From the NCBI RefSeq assembly GCF_025947185.1, contig NZ_CP110001.1, positions 2,046,001-2,110,000 on the forward strand: a stretch of 64,000 nt of DNA. The letters run 5' to 3'. This document shows positions 54,652 through 63,420 of this stretch, in pieces; the stretch's first letter is position 1, and each line of letters opens with the position of its first letter. The position numbers and the translations under genes are program-made. Source of the stretch: Flavobacterium sp. N2038 (GTDB lineage Bacteria; Bacteroidota; Bacteroidia; Flavobacteriales; Flavobacteriaceae). The notes beneath the pieces were generated by a model. That model did not search any database. It was given only the letters and a program-made list of their open reading frames with translations, and was not told the DNA's origin.

Positions 54652-54672
54652 AACCCGAATAAAATTCGGGTT
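54652..54672 (-). terminator. Intrinsic terminator of the DUF4293 gene
   Basis: AACCCGAAT and ATTCGGGTT form a perfect 9-bp stem with a 3-base loop. On the minus strand a T-run follows. It lies 31 bp past the DUF4293 stop. Confidence 0.85.
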
Positions 54673-54703
54673 CTCTTCGCACAAAAAATTTAAGTTTATA
54701 GGT

Positions 54704-55120
54704 TTACCTCAAACGATCTACAGATTTTACAAGATCTTCATCCTTTTTGATGGCTTTATTAGCTAAAACTAATAACACGATAGCAACAATAGGAAGAAAC
54801 ATCCCAATACCTTTCTCAGAAACAGCAGCAGCTGTCTCTCCAGATAAATTTAGAGATCGGTAAACAAATAATCCTAATAAAATTAAATTTAATATTATGT
54901 TCAGTCTGTTCATCACAAACTGATTTTGTCTCTTTTTGTATGAAATAATGCTAACGATACTTAGCATTGTACTTAAACCTAATAAAACAGTGTAAAACTG
55001 ATCTTGCATAAAATAGAATGCTTTACCGTCATTTAATGTCCAAAGCGGAACAAAAAACATAAGTACCCCTGTTACAACAAAGGTAAGAAATAGATATACA
55101 GTCTGAATTCTTTGTATCAT
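54704..55120 (-). CDS. DUF4293 membrane protein
   Basis: 138 residues with four hydrophobic segments. MIQRIQTVYLFLTFVVTGVL and the C-terminal LANKAIKKDEDLVKSVDRLR are typical of DUF4293. The family's gene is commonly next to rho in Flavobacteriia, divergent as here. No function is established. Confidence 0.9.
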   Translation of the reverse strand: MIQRIQTVYLFLTFVVTGVLMFFVPLWTLNDGKAFYFMQDQFYTVLLGLSTMLSIVSIISYKKRQNQFVMNRLNIILNLILLGLFVYRSLNLSGETAAAVSEKGIGMFLPIVAIVLLVLANKAIKKDEDLVKSVDRLR

Positions 55121-55137
55121 GGTCTAAAATTGTTTTA

Positions 55138-55145
55138 CAAAAATA
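55138..55145 (-). promoter_or_regulatory. -7 box candidate for DUF4293
   Basis: Reads TATTTTTG on the minus strand, an exact TAnnTTTG match about 18 bp before the ATG. No clear -33. Confidence 0.45.
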
Positions 55146-55302
55146 TATTTTCTTTTTTTAAAATACTATTGTATGATAAAATTTTATTCGTATTATTGCA
55201 TCATAATACCGTAAGCACTTCATACTGCGGTCAATTGAAATCATTTATCTACCTATTCTTTTTACAGTATTTCCTTAAAATAATTAAATTCATAGAACAT
55301 TC

Positions 55303-57168
55303 ATGTTTGATATTTCTGCATTAAAAGAAATGAAGCTTTCTGAGCTTCAAGAAATAGCTAAGTTAGCTAAAACTATAAAGTTTAATGGCGTTAAAAAAGA
55401 GACTTTAATTAGTCAGATTTTAGCGCATCAGGAAGCGAGTGCAACACCGCCAGTTTCTGCTATTGCCGAAAAAGAAATAACAGACGATAAACCAAAAAGA
55501 GCCAGAATTGCTCCTGTTAAAAAAGCAGCAAGTTCAAAAAATGCTCCTGTTCTGGAATTTGATCAGGTTGAGGAAACCCCAGAGAAAAAGGAAACTCCGG
55601 AAAAAAAGGAAACTCCGACAGCTGCAAAGCCAAAAATTCAGGCAACCCCAAAAATTCAGCCGGCTCCAAAAAATCAACCAGCTTCAAAAGTGGAGGAAAA
55701 TGTTGGAAGTACAGAGAGTTTAGAAAGTACAGAGAGTAAGGTGGTAGAGAAAAAAGAGCCTAAAATCGTAAAATTTAATAAATCTGCTTACGAGAAAAAA
55801 GTAGCTCTTCAAAAGGAAAAAGAAGCTGTAAAAGAAGTGAATAATGAAGAAGAGTTATCAGATGCTCCAACTCCGATAGTTGAAAATGCTGAAACAACTG
55901 CTCCGGTAAAAAAAATAAATCCGAATCAGAATAAAAATCAAAATCAAAATCCGAACCAAAACCAAAACCCAAATCAGAATCAAAATGGGAACGGTAACGG
56001 AAATCAAAGTCATAAAAATAAAAAGAATAATTTCAGAGATTCAGATTTTGAATTTGACGGAATTATCGAAAGTGAAGGTGTTCTTGAGATGATGCCAGAC
56101 GGTTACGGATTCTTACGTTCATCGGATTATAATTATTTAGCCTCTCCGGATGATATTTATTTATCAACTTCACAAATCAGATTATTTGGCCTTAAAACCG
56201 GAGATACTGTAAAAGGAGTGGTTCGTCCTCCAAAAGAAGGCGAGAAATTTTTCCCTTTAGTTCGTGTACTTAAAATTAATGGTCACGATCCGCAAGTTGT
56301 TCGCGACAGAGTTTCTTTTGAACACTTGACACCGGTTTTTCCTTCAGAAAAATTCAAATTAGCCGAAAAAGGCAGTTCTATATCAACCCGTATTATAGAT
56401 TTATTTTCTCCGATTGGAAAAGGACAGCGTGGTATGATCGTTGCACAGCCAAAAACGGGTAAAACAATGCTTCTTAAAGATATTGCAAACGCAATTGCTG
56501 CCAATCATCCGGAAGTTTATTTAATCGTTCTTTTGATTGATGAACGTCCTGAAGAGGTTACCGATATGCAACGCAGCGTACGTGGAGAAGTTATTGCTTC
56601 TACTTTTGACAGAGAGCCACAAGAGCATGTGAAAATTGCTAATATCGTTCTTGAAAAAGCAAAACGTTTAGTAGAATGCGGGCACGATGTTGTAATTTTA
56701 TTAGATTCGATTACACGTTTAGCAAGAGCTTACAATACTGTTCAGCCGGCTTCTGGTAAGGTTTTAAGTGGAGGTGTTGATGCAAATGCTTTACAGAAAC
56801 CAAAACGTTTCTTTGGAGCGGCAAGAAATGTTGAAAACGGTGGTTCATTAAGTATTATCGCAACAGCATTGACAGAAACTGGATCTAAAATGGATGAGGT
56901 TATCTTTGAAGAATTTAAAGGAACAGGAAACATGGAACTTCAGTTAGATCGTAAAATTGCGAACAAACGTATTTTCCCTGCAATCGATCTTACGTCATCA
57001 AGTACACGTCGTGATGACTTATTGTTAGATGAAAAAACATTGCAAAGAATGTGGATCATGCGTAAGTATCTTTCTGATATGAATCCGGTAGAATCTATGG
57101 ATTTTGTAAACGATCGCTTCAAGAAAACCAGAAACAACGAAGAGTTTTTGATTTCTATGAATGACTAG
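55303..57168 (+). CDS. rho: Transcription termination factor Rho with N/Q-rich disordered insert
   Basis: 621 residues, about 200 longer than E. coli Rho. Residues 8-50 are the Rho_N SAP-like domain ([20 protein letters not shown]). Residues ~60-205 are rich in K, E, P and A. Residues ~206-244 are almost only Asn, Gln, Gly and Lys. The RNA-binding cold-shock fold runs ~250-315 ([20 protein letters not shown]). The helicase core has Walker [12 protein letters not shown] near 381 and [13 protein letters not shown]. It terminates untranslated transcripts as a hexamer. Confidence 0.96.
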   Translation: MFDISALKEMKLSELQEIAKLAKTIKFNGVKKETLISQILAHQEASATPPVSAIAEKEITDDKPKRARIAPVKKAASSKNAPVLEFDQVEETPEKKETPEKKETPTAAKPKIQATPKIQPAPKNQPASKVEENVGSTESLESTESKVVEKKEPKIVKFNKSAYEKKVALQKEKEAVKEVNNEEELSDAPTPIVENAETTAPVKKINPNQNKNQNQNPNQNQNPNQNQNGNGNGNQSHKNKKNNFRDSDFEFDGIIESEGVLEMMPDGYGFLRSSDYNYLASPDDIYLSTSQIRLFGLKTGDTVKGVVRPPKEGEKFFPLVRVLKINGHDPQVVRDRVSFEHLTPVFPSEKFKLAEKGSSISTRIIDLFSPIGKGQRGMIVAQPKTGKTMLLKDIANAIAANHPEVYLIVLLIDERPEEVTDMQRSVRGEVIASTFDREPQEHVKIANIVLEKAKRLVECGHDVVILLDSITRLARAYNTVQPASGKVLSGGVDANALQKPKRFFGAARNVENGGSLSIIATALTETGSKMDEVIFEEFKGTGNMELQLDRKIANKRIFPAIDLTSSSTRRDDLLLDEKTLQRMWIMRKYLSDMNPVESMDFVNDRFKKTRNNEEFLISMND

Positions 57169-57173
57169 AGGAA

Positions 57174-57205
57174 GGTTCAAAGTTGCAAAGGTGCTGAGGT
57201 ACTGA
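57174..57205. repeat. Octamer array after rho
   Basis: Units GGTTCAAA, GTTGCAAA, GGTGCTGA, GGTACTGA, starting 5 bp after the rho stop codon; the reverse complement belongs to the NCTTTGNN/NCTCAGNN family. Confidence 0.8.
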
Positions 57206-57233
57206 GGTTTTCTTTTGAAATCTATAACATATA

Positions 57234-57270
57234 AAAAAGGGATGAGTTTTTTAAACTTATCCCTTTTTTG
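57234..57270 (+). terminator. Intrinsic terminator of rho
   Basis: AAAAAAGGGATGAGTTT pairs with AAACTTATCCCTTTTTT (one G-U pair) with a 3-base loop, followed by a T-rich stretch. It lies about 65 bp past the rho stop. Confidence 0.88.
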
Positions 57271-57370
57271 GTTTTTGTGATTTTTTATTGCTCTTTTCTA
57301 TGGATCATAATCCGTTGTTTGATCATGCAATCTTGTCATTCCGATTTTTATGATAAAAGCAAATCTTTTT

Positions 57371-57478
57371 TTAAGGAGCTAATCCCGCTATCCGCTTCAA
57401 TCTTTTGTGTCTTGTTAAAGAAACGAGACACAAAAGGATTTCCACTTCTCCTGATAACTATCGGGACGGGGCTAGGTC
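57371..57478. repeat. Structured intergenic element with variable central hairpin
   Basis: Flanks AAGGAGCTAATCCCGCTATC and ATCGGGACGGGGCTAG are more GC-rich than the surroundings and partly complementary. Between them, ATCTTTTGTGTCTTGTT pairs with AACGAGACACAAAAGGAT (57400-57439, one mismatch and one bulge). It looks like a dispersed Flavobacteria-type repeat with a lineage-specific hairpin. No protein is encoded. Confidence 0.65.
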
Positions 57479-57547
57479 AATTATTTTCATAACAATATTG
57501 TGGTTGTTATTTTGATAAGATGGTTGAAATACAATGAGATTACAAAA

Positions 57548-57565
57548 TATAGACTTTAGTCTATA
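57548..57565 (-). terminator. Palindrome TATAGACT-TT-AGTCTATA, possible terminator of the M28 operon
   Basis: 8-bp perfect arms around TT. On the minus strand a short T-rich run (TTTTG) follows. It lies about 80 bp past the M28 stop, beyond the octamer array. Confidence 0.45.
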
Positions 57566-57570
57566 AAAAA

Positions 57571-57650
57571 ACTTAGAACCTCAGAACCTTAGAATCTCAG
57601 CGCCTTTAAAAAAAACTCTGAACCTTTGCCCCTCTGAACCTTTGCAACTA
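57571..57650. repeat. Octamer array ending in the M28 stop codon
   Basis: Units ACTTAGAA, CCTCAGAA, CCTTAGAA, TCTCAGCG, CCTTTAAA, an A-run, then ACTCTGAA, CCTTTGCC, CCTCTGAA, CCTTTGCA, ACTA. The last bases are the stop codon of the M28 gene (57648-57650). Confidence 0.85.
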
Positions 57651-58664
57651 TTTCTTATCAACTACCGGTCTATTCTCTCTGTTAGCCAAATCCCATGCAA
57701 CTGAAAAAGCCAATTGTGTTCTTTTAGTCAAAGCATCGTATTCGATTTTCTCGGGAGTATCATCTTTTCCGTGGTAATCTTCATGAACTCCATTAAAGAA
57801 GAAAACAGAAGGAATACCATGTTTTGCGAAGTTGTAATGGTCAGAACGCTCATAAAAATGATTCGGATCTTTAGGATCATTAAATTTAAAATCTAAGTCC
57901 ATTTTGATGTATTTGTCATTTTGAGCCACAACAGCATTATGCAAATCAGATGATAATCTGTCAGCGCCAATTACGTATACATAATTATTTGTTTTAGCAT
58001 GCTCAACGTCGCGGCGTCCAATCATATCGATATTGATGTCTGCAACTGTATTAGCAATTGGAAATAATGGATTTTCAGAGTAAAAACGAGATCCATGTAA
58101 ACCATGTTCTTCACCAGTTACATGAAGAAATAATATAGAACGTTTTGGCCCGTGACCTTGTTTTTTTGCTTTAGCAAATGCTTTTGCCATTTCCATAACC
58201 GCTACAGTTCCTGAACCGTCATCGTCAGCGCCATTGTAAACCTCACCATCTTTAATTCCAACATGGTCGTAGTGTGCAGAAATTACTAGAATTTCATCTG
58301 GCTTTTCAGAGCCTTCAATATAAGCCCAGATATTCTCTGAATCAGGTAGATTTTCGTTGCGTCTTGCGTTTAAAAAAGCAGCAGGAATGTGTTGGTAATA
58401 GTCTGAAGCTCCTTTTGGAAAAGAGACTCCATTTTTTTTGTATTGCTCAATCATATAAAGACCCGCTTTTTTCTGTCCTTTTGAGCCAGTTTCGCGACCC
58501 TCCATTTCATCTGAAGCAATTGTGTAAAGCATTTTTTTAAGATCTTTTTGTGAAATCGCTTTAATGTATTTTGTAGGATCCGAATTGTCATTGGATGCTG
58601 TTGACTGCGCGGTTTTACAAGAATACGCAGAAACGATTAGTAATAAAAGAAGTAATTTTTTCAT
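57648..58664 (-). CDS. M28 family metallopeptidase, lipoprotein
   Basis: 338 residues. The lipobox is in LLIVSAYSCKTAQ. Two-zinc M28 ligands are in VISAHYDHVG, YNGADDDGSGTVAV, TGEEHGLHGSRF, NIDMIGRRD and RSDHYNFAKHGIPSV. It should remove N-terminal residues from peptides at the outer envelope. It starts 8 bp after the DUF3667 gene. Confidence 0.94.
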   Translation of the reverse strand: MKKLLLLLLIVSAYSCKTAQSTASNDNSDPTKYIKAISQKDLKKMLYTIASDEMEGRETGSKGQKKAGLYMIEQYKKNGVSFPKGASDYYQHIPAAFLNARRNENLPDSENIWAYIEGSEKPDEILVISAHYDHVGIKDGEVYNGADDDGSGTVAVMEMAKAFAKAKKQGHGPKRSILFLHVTGEEHGLHGSRFYSENPLFPIANTVADINIDMIGRRDVEHAKTNNYVYVIGADRLSSDLHNAVVAQNDKYIKMDLDFKFNDPKDPNHFYERSDHYNFAKHGIPSVFFFNGVHEDYHGKDDTPEKIEYDALTKRTQLAFSVAWDLANRENRPVVDKK

Positions 58665-58672
58665 TCCTATAG

Positions 58673-59644
58673 TTAGTGTAAATTAATAAAGGTGTAAAGA
58701 ACGTAAACGGTTAGTAAAAATAGAATAAAAAGTGAGTTTATTATAAAAAGCATTACGCTTTTAACAAATGACACTATTCTGGATTCGCCATAAAAACGAT
58801 GATGTGCAGGATAAAAATAATAACACATCCAGATGGTTCCTACAAAATTTGTAATTGCAGATATATAAGACAACGGACTATCTTCTCCAAAAAGACCTAT
58901 TACTCTGTCGATAATAAACATGATTAGAAAAATGAGCAACAGGAAAGAAAAATAATGAAGTGTAAAAATTCCATGATCAAAATAATACCATCGTTTTTTG
59001 TTGTGAAAAAGCCACAAGAAAAAGGCAAAAAATGGCATAATAATAAATAGAATTTTAGGGAGATTGTGAAAGAATGACTCTACAAACTTTGTATAAATCT
59101 CTTTTTTGGTATATTTTTCAGTGACGTGTGCTGCTTTTTCCACAAACCAATAACTAGAGGCATTAAGCTTGTCTTCTTCTTTTCCATATTTCTGAACAGA
59201 ATCAATTTTCTTCATATTTAAAAAATGGAAATACTTTTTGTCTTCTTTGCTAATTTTTAAGTCTTTAGTAGCTTTGCTGATTTCTGTACTTAATGCTTTT
59301 TCGCTTTTTTCAATATCACCATTTACGTTACTTGGAAACATTGCAATCAATAAAAAAGTAATAAAACTGATAAAAATATACAATCTAACTGGAGCTAAAT
59401 AAGACAAACGTTTTCCTGAAAGATACTCTTTGGTAAGCGTTGAGGGCTTAAAAAGCAAATTTTTGATTGTTTTCCAGAATGCATTTTCATAATGCGTAAG
59501 ATCTTCAAAAAAATGAATAAATAAATGATGAAAAGTTTTTCGGCTATCTGTATTTTCTTGTCCGCAATTTGGGCAAAATTTTAGTTCAACAACGTGTCTG
59601 CAATTTAAGCAGGTTTTATCTTTTCTAATCGGACTATGTGACAT
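58673..59644 (-). CDS. DUF3667 membrane protein with zinc ribbon
   Basis: 323 residues. The N-terminus CLNCRHVVELKFCPNCGQEN is a zinc-ribbon (CxxC...CxxC). TFHHLFIHFFEDLTHYENAF, FWKTIKNLLFKPSTLTKEYL and LAPVRLYIFISFITFLLIAM match DUF3667. About five or six membrane segments follow. The function is unknown. It is co-transcribed with the M28 gene (8 bp gap). Confidence 0.92.
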   Translation of the reverse strand: MSHSPIRKDKTCLNCRHVVELKFCPNCGQENTDSRKTFHHLFIHFFEDLTHYENAFWKTIKNLLFKPSTLTKEYLSGKRLSYLAPVRLYIFISFITFLLIAMFPSNVNGDIEKSEKALSTEISKATKDLKISKEDKKYFHFLNMKKIDSVQKYGKEEDKLNASSYWFVEKAAHVTEKYTKKEIYTKFVESFFHNLPKILFIIMPFFAFFLWLFHNKKRWYYFDHGIFTLHYFSFLLLIFLIMFIIDRVIGLFGEDSPLSYISAITNFVGTIWMCYYFYPAHHRFYGESRIVSFVKSVMLFIINSLFILFLLTVYVLYTFINLH

Positions 59645-59686
59645 TGGTTATTTTATTGATTTGTTTTTTGGTCGTTTTTTTAGGTT

Positions 59687-60460
59687 TTATTTTTTTAGTA
59701 CTTCACCAAGAAAAAGTTTCAAATGCTCAAATGATCTTTTAGCAGCTACAGCATTATAAGCAGCTCCTTTAGAATTGTCGTTTCCTGCTTCGGGATTGGT
59801 AAAGGAATGGACAGAATCTGCATAGTAAATCATTTGCCAGTCGGCTTTTGCATCTCTCATTTCTTGTTGACAAGCAGCAACTTCTTCTGCAGAGACATAT
59901 GGATCATCTGCTCCATGACAAATTAAAACTTTAGTTGTTATAGGTTCTGTTTTTCGGCTTGCATCTTTTCCTAAACCACCGTGAAAGGACACAACTCCTT
60001 TTACATTAAGATGTGCGCGGGCAGCTTCAAGAACCCCTGTTCCTCCAAAGCAATAACCAATAATTACAATATTATCTGCATTTGCGCCGGATTTAATCAA
60101 TTCCTGTAAAGCAGCATTGATTCGTTTTTGATAGGCTTCATAATTGGTTTTATAAAAACCAGCTAACTTTCCCGCTTCAGTAGTGTTTTTAGGAACGTTT
60201 CCTTCGCCATAAATATCAGCGATAAAAACATTATAGCCCAGTTTTGATAAGTTTTCGGCATATCCTTTAGAAGCATTATCTATTCCAAGCCAGGCAGGCA
60301 AGATTAAAATGCCCGGATTTTGACTGCTTTTTTTAGCCGGTTTTATCGAAAGACCGTTTAAAGTGGTATTCCCTTCGGAATATTTTACGGTTTTTAATTG
60401 TGCGTTGATTGCAGTAGAAAAGAGTATGGTTGCAAAAATAAGTGCGGTAGAATTTTTCAT
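59687..60460 (-). CDS. Exported dienelactone hydrolase family protein
   Basis: I set the start at ATG 60458-60460, giving the signal peptide MKNSTALIFATILFSTAINA; the upstream in-frame ATG adds seven basic residues. The alpha/beta-hydrolase nucleophile is Cys in IGYCFGGTGVLEA, the Asp is in CHGADDPYVS and the His in YADSVHSFTNPEAG. Dienelactone hydrolase relatives cleave lactones or esters; the extracytoplasmic substrate is unknown. Confidence 0.92.
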   Translation of the reverse strand: MKNSTALIFATILFSTAINAQLKTVKYSEGNTTLNGLSIKPAKKSSQNPGILILPAWLGIDNASKGYAENLSKLGYNVFIADIYGEGNVPKNTTEAGKLAGFYKTNYEAYQKRINAALQELIKSGANADNIVIIGYCFGGTGVLEAARAHLNVKGVVSFHGGLGKDASRKTEPITTKVLICHGADDPYVSAEEVAACQQEMRDAKADWQMIYYADSVHSFTNPEAGNDNSKGAAYNAVAAKRSFEHLKLFLGEVLKK

Positions 60461-60506
60461 TTTTTTTACAATTTTTAACAAATATCTGAAATATTATGTT
60501 ACAAAA

Positions 60507-60536
60507 AAACCTCAAAAGCTATTTCTTTTGAGGTTT
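60507..60536 (-). terminator. Intrinsic terminator of the penicillin-acylase-family gene
   Basis: AAACCTCAAAAG and CTTTTGAGGTTT form a perfect 12-bp stem with a 6-base loop; a T-run follows on the minus strand. It lies 24 bp past the stop. Confidence 0.88.
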
Positions 60537-60560
60537 CTGTGTTAATTTGTAAGGTTGAAA

Positions 60561-62762
60561 TTATTCGCCGGGATGATACGTTTTTTCAGCATTTTTGATT
60601 ACATCTTCTTTATAGAATAAGACTTCTTTAAATTGTCCTTTTTGATACATTTCAGACTGATCGTTAAAATGCTTAGAATTAGGATCACCGCTGTTTCCAC
60701 CTGCCAGTAGTGATTTTGCTTTGATTTTTTTGCCAAATTCTACTGCACAAACAAAACTGTTTCCGTTGTAACCATATCGCTTTTTAGTGCCATTTTGATA
60801 ACTGCTTTTAAAAGAGGGAAGGCTTCCCCAGGAGCCCGGACCATAAGCAATTGGTAAACTTGGTTTAGAATCGTCATATTTTAAATTAATATCACCATTG
60901 GAACGCTGAAAACGATTAATTTCTCCCCATGTAACTTGCCATGTTCCCCATTTTGCTTTTAGTTCTTTTACTGCTTGCTGCAGTTGTGGAATTAATTGCT
61001 CTGCAGTCGCATTTTTAGCAAATTTTCGAGTGTTTTGTACCTGATCAGGTTCTCCTTCGTTAATATAAGCTTTTTGAATGATGGGGTCTAGTTTGTAAGC
61101 CCATTCGATTGCCAGAGTCGTTGCGATAGAATTTTCTTTGGCATAATAATCCCAGTTTTTTAAAGCAGAGATTGGCTCAGCTAGTTCACTATAAGCTGTA
61201 TCAGTCGGTTTTATATTTTTTTCAAAAATTTCGGTCAAAGCAGGAATTAAGATTTCAAAAATAGATAATTTGGAATCATAACCGTCGGTAATAACTTTAT
61301 CTAAAGTGTATTTTTTGTCTTGGCTAAAAATACGAACAGCGTTTATTCCTCTAAAGTTTTCCCCATCAGGAGCCATATATGCAGGGTAGTCTTCTTTTTT
61401 TGGACTATTAGCTCCTGCTGCAGTGTATGGTGTTGAATTGCAGTTTTGCAGCCAGCCGTTTACTGGATTATACAGATGTACAGTTTCATCAACTTCGTGT
61501 AAGCCTTTCCATTGAGTTGCAGAAATCGATCCGTCAACTACTTTTGACCAGTTGAGGTTTTTATCCCGTATTGGGATAAAGTTTCCATGCCAATATGCAA
61601 TATTTCCTTTACTGTCTGCATAAACGGTATTATTGGATGTATTAGCTTTTAGATCCATCGCTTTTTTATACTCTTCAAAACTTTTAGATTTGGTTCTAAC
61701 CCAGCTCTGAATTAAACTATTCATTGAGCGGTTATTAGATTTTAGGCTTATCCATTTTCCGTCTCGTTTAGCCATTATCGGGCCATTATTGGTAAAATAA
61801 GTTTTGAATTTTTTAGGAACTAGTTTTCCGTTCTCTAAATACTTAATTATGATTTCTTTCTCAATTACAGGAATTAATTTTTTGTCATATTCATAGAACA
61901 GTTTATCTTTTTTTGCCACAATTTTTTCAGCATACATATCAGCAACATCTACATTTGAAGAGGTGTGCATCCAACCGCAGTTTTCATTAAATCCTTGATA
62001 AATAAAGAATTGTCCCCAAGTTACTGCTCCATAAGCATTTAAGCCTTCTTCACTCGATATTTGAACTTCTGGTCTAAAATAAAAAGTAGTATGCGGGTTA
62101 ATATAAAGGATAGCATTTCCGGAATCAGTTTTTGATGGGCCAAAGGCGAATCCATTTGAACCAGTCTGCACATTTTTTTCTCTTTCTACATAAGCTGTTT
62201 TTTCATTGTTGCCCGAGTAAAAAGCTTTTAATTCTCCTACTGAGAGATCGGCTGTACTAATTGCACCAATACTTCCGTCTGTCCAGAGTAAAGGAAACCA
62301 AGGCTCGAAATGCGTTAGTAAGAGCGGTTTTATTTCGGGATGCTTGTATAGGTAAAAATTGATTCCATCAGCATAACTATCTAATAGTTTTCTGAGCCAC
62401 GGAGCTGCATTTTTATAATCGGTTTTAGCTTCGTTGATATCTATTAAAAGTTTTATCTCTAAATCATTATATAAAAAAGATTGTCCTTTTATTTCAGAAA
62501 GGCGGCCTAGTTTTTCTATATAATTCATCTCAACACGTTTAAAATCATCTTCGCATTGAGCATACATTAAACCAAAAACTGCTGCAGCATCAGTTTTTCC
62601 ATAAACATGAGGAATTCCCCAATTATCACGAATTATGGTCACTTTTTGTGCCGTTTCCTCCAATTTTGCAATTTCTTTTTTACTTACGTTTTGAGCAAAA
62701 ACAACTATTGAAAAAAAGCAAAAAAGAAATGTTGTTTGTAATAATTTAGTAGAATAAATCAT
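60561..62762 (-). CDS. Penicillin acylase family (Ntn) amidohydrolase, exported
   Basis: 733 residues. Signal peptide: LLQTTFLFCFFSIVVFAQ. The alpha chain includes VTIIRDNWGIPHVYGKTDAA. The autocatalytic cleavage site and N-terminal nucleophile are Ser202 in VQTGSNGFAFGPSKTDS, followed by LYINPHTTFYF. The family includes penicillin G acylases and acyl-homoserine-lactone acylases; substrate choice cannot be read here. It is 9 bp downstream of an Lrp-type regulator. Confidence 0.93.
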   Translation of the reverse strand: MIYSTKLLQTTFLFCFFSIVVFAQNVSKKEIAKLEETAQKVTIIRDNWGIPHVYGKTDAAAVFGLMYAQCEDDFKRVEMNYIEKLGRLSEIKGQSFLYNDLEIKLLIDINEAKTDYKNAAPWLRKLLDSYADGINFYLYKHPEIKPLLLTHFEPWFPLLWTDGSIGAISTADLSVGELKAFYSGNNEKTAYVEREKNVQTGSNGFAFGPSKTDSGNAILYINPHTTFYFRPEVQISSEEGLNAYGAVTWGQFFIYQGFNENCGWMHTSSNVDVADMYAEKIVAKKDKLFYEYDKKLIPVIEKEIIIKYLENGKLVPKKFKTYFTNNGPIMAKRDGKWISLKSNNRSMNSLIQSWVRTKSKSFEEYKKAMDLKANTSNNTVYADSKGNIAYWHGNFIPIRDKNLNWSKVVDGSISATQWKGLHEVDETVHLYNPVNGWLQNCNSTPYTAAGANSPKKEDYPAYMAPDGENFRGINAVRIFSQDKKYTLDKVITDGYDSKLSIFEILIPALTEIFEKNIKPTDTAYSELAEPISALKNWDYYAKENSIATTLAIEWAYKLDPIIQKAYINEGEPDQVQNTRKFAKNATAEQLIPQLQQAVKELKAKWGTWQVTWGEINRFQRSNGDINLKYDDSKPSLPIAYGPGSWGSLPSFKSSYQNGTKKRYGYNGNSFVCAVEFGKKIKAKSLLAGGNSGDPNSKHFNDQSEMYQKGQFKEVLFYKEDVIKNAEKTYHPGE

Positions 62763-62771
62763 GTTGTTTTT

Positions 62772-63224
62772 TTACAAGGATACGTTTCTCTTAAAGGCAC
62801 AACCTAATTCTACCATCGAATCGGTTTTTGCAATTCCGGGAATGTTATCAATTTTTTCGTATAAAATTTTACGCATGTGTTCGTGGTTCTTTGCTGTAAT
62901 TTTTAAGTACAAAGTATAAGAACCGGTAACAAAATAACATTCAGTAATTTCGGGAATTTCTTTTAAAGCTTCGATAATTCTTTCTGAGTCAGAATCTTTA
63001 TTGAGTGTAATTCCTGTAAAAGAAGCCCAGTCGTAACCTACTTGTTTTTCGTTTAAGATGGGCTTGATTCCTGTAATGATGCCTTGCTCAAATAAACGGT
63101 TTATACGCTGATGAACCATAGTATTTGAAATTTTCAGGTTTGTTGCGATTGTCGAAAAAGCAATACGACCATCTTTTTCTAATTCTTTGATAATTTTTAT
63201 GTCAAATTCATCTAAAATATCCAT
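62772..63224 (-). CDS. Lrp/AsnC family transcriptional regulator
   Basis: 150 residues. The helix-turn-helix is DEFDIKIIKELEKDGRIAFS followed by IATNLKISNTMVHQRINRLF. The C-terminal RAM effector-binding domain has ITECYFVTGSYTLYLKITAK. Lrp-type proteins sense amino acids. It sits divergently next to rocD and 9 bp upstream of the acylase, so either is a plausible target. Confidence 0.95.
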   Translation of the reverse strand: MDILDEFDIKIIKELEKDGRIAFSTIATNLKISNTMVHQRINRLFEQGIITGIKPILNEKQVGYDWASFTGITLNKDSDSERIIEALKEIPEITECYFVTGSYTLYLKITAKNHEHMRKILYEKIDNIPGIAKTDSMVELGCAFKRNVSL

Positions 63225-63365
63225 GCTTCATTTTTTGTTTGGTGTAAAGATAAAAATAAGTCTCACTTGAGATTTAAAATTCCGGATTTTAAAATGACTT
63301 AAATCTGTGTAAAAATAAGTTAAATTCGCTTGTAAATTAAGTTATATAAGTTGATTTTGCTGTTT

Positions 63366-63399
63366 TTTGTAGTTAAAATGAATAATTTTTATATTTTTG
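63366..63399 (+). promoter_or_regulatory. Promoter of rocD
   Basis: TTTG at 63366-63369 and TATTTTTG at 63392-63399, with a 22-bp spacer, match the Bacteroidota -33/-7 consensus; the ATG is 21 bp downstream. The interval with the Lrp gene holds its own promoter on the other strand, not resolved. Confidence 0.65.
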
Positions 63400-63420
63400 C
63401 TTAAATAAAAAGAAATTATC

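Larger units (their letters stand above)
57271..57570. other. Gene-free stretch after rho with a structured repeat
   Basis: About 300 bp. It contains the structured element at 57371-57478 and the palindrome at 57548-57565. I see no gene in it. Confidence 0.6.

Noticed and set aside
55508..55723. Arg/Lys/Gln-rich frame inside rho
   Set aside because: An out-of-frame shadow of the low-complexity Rho insert.
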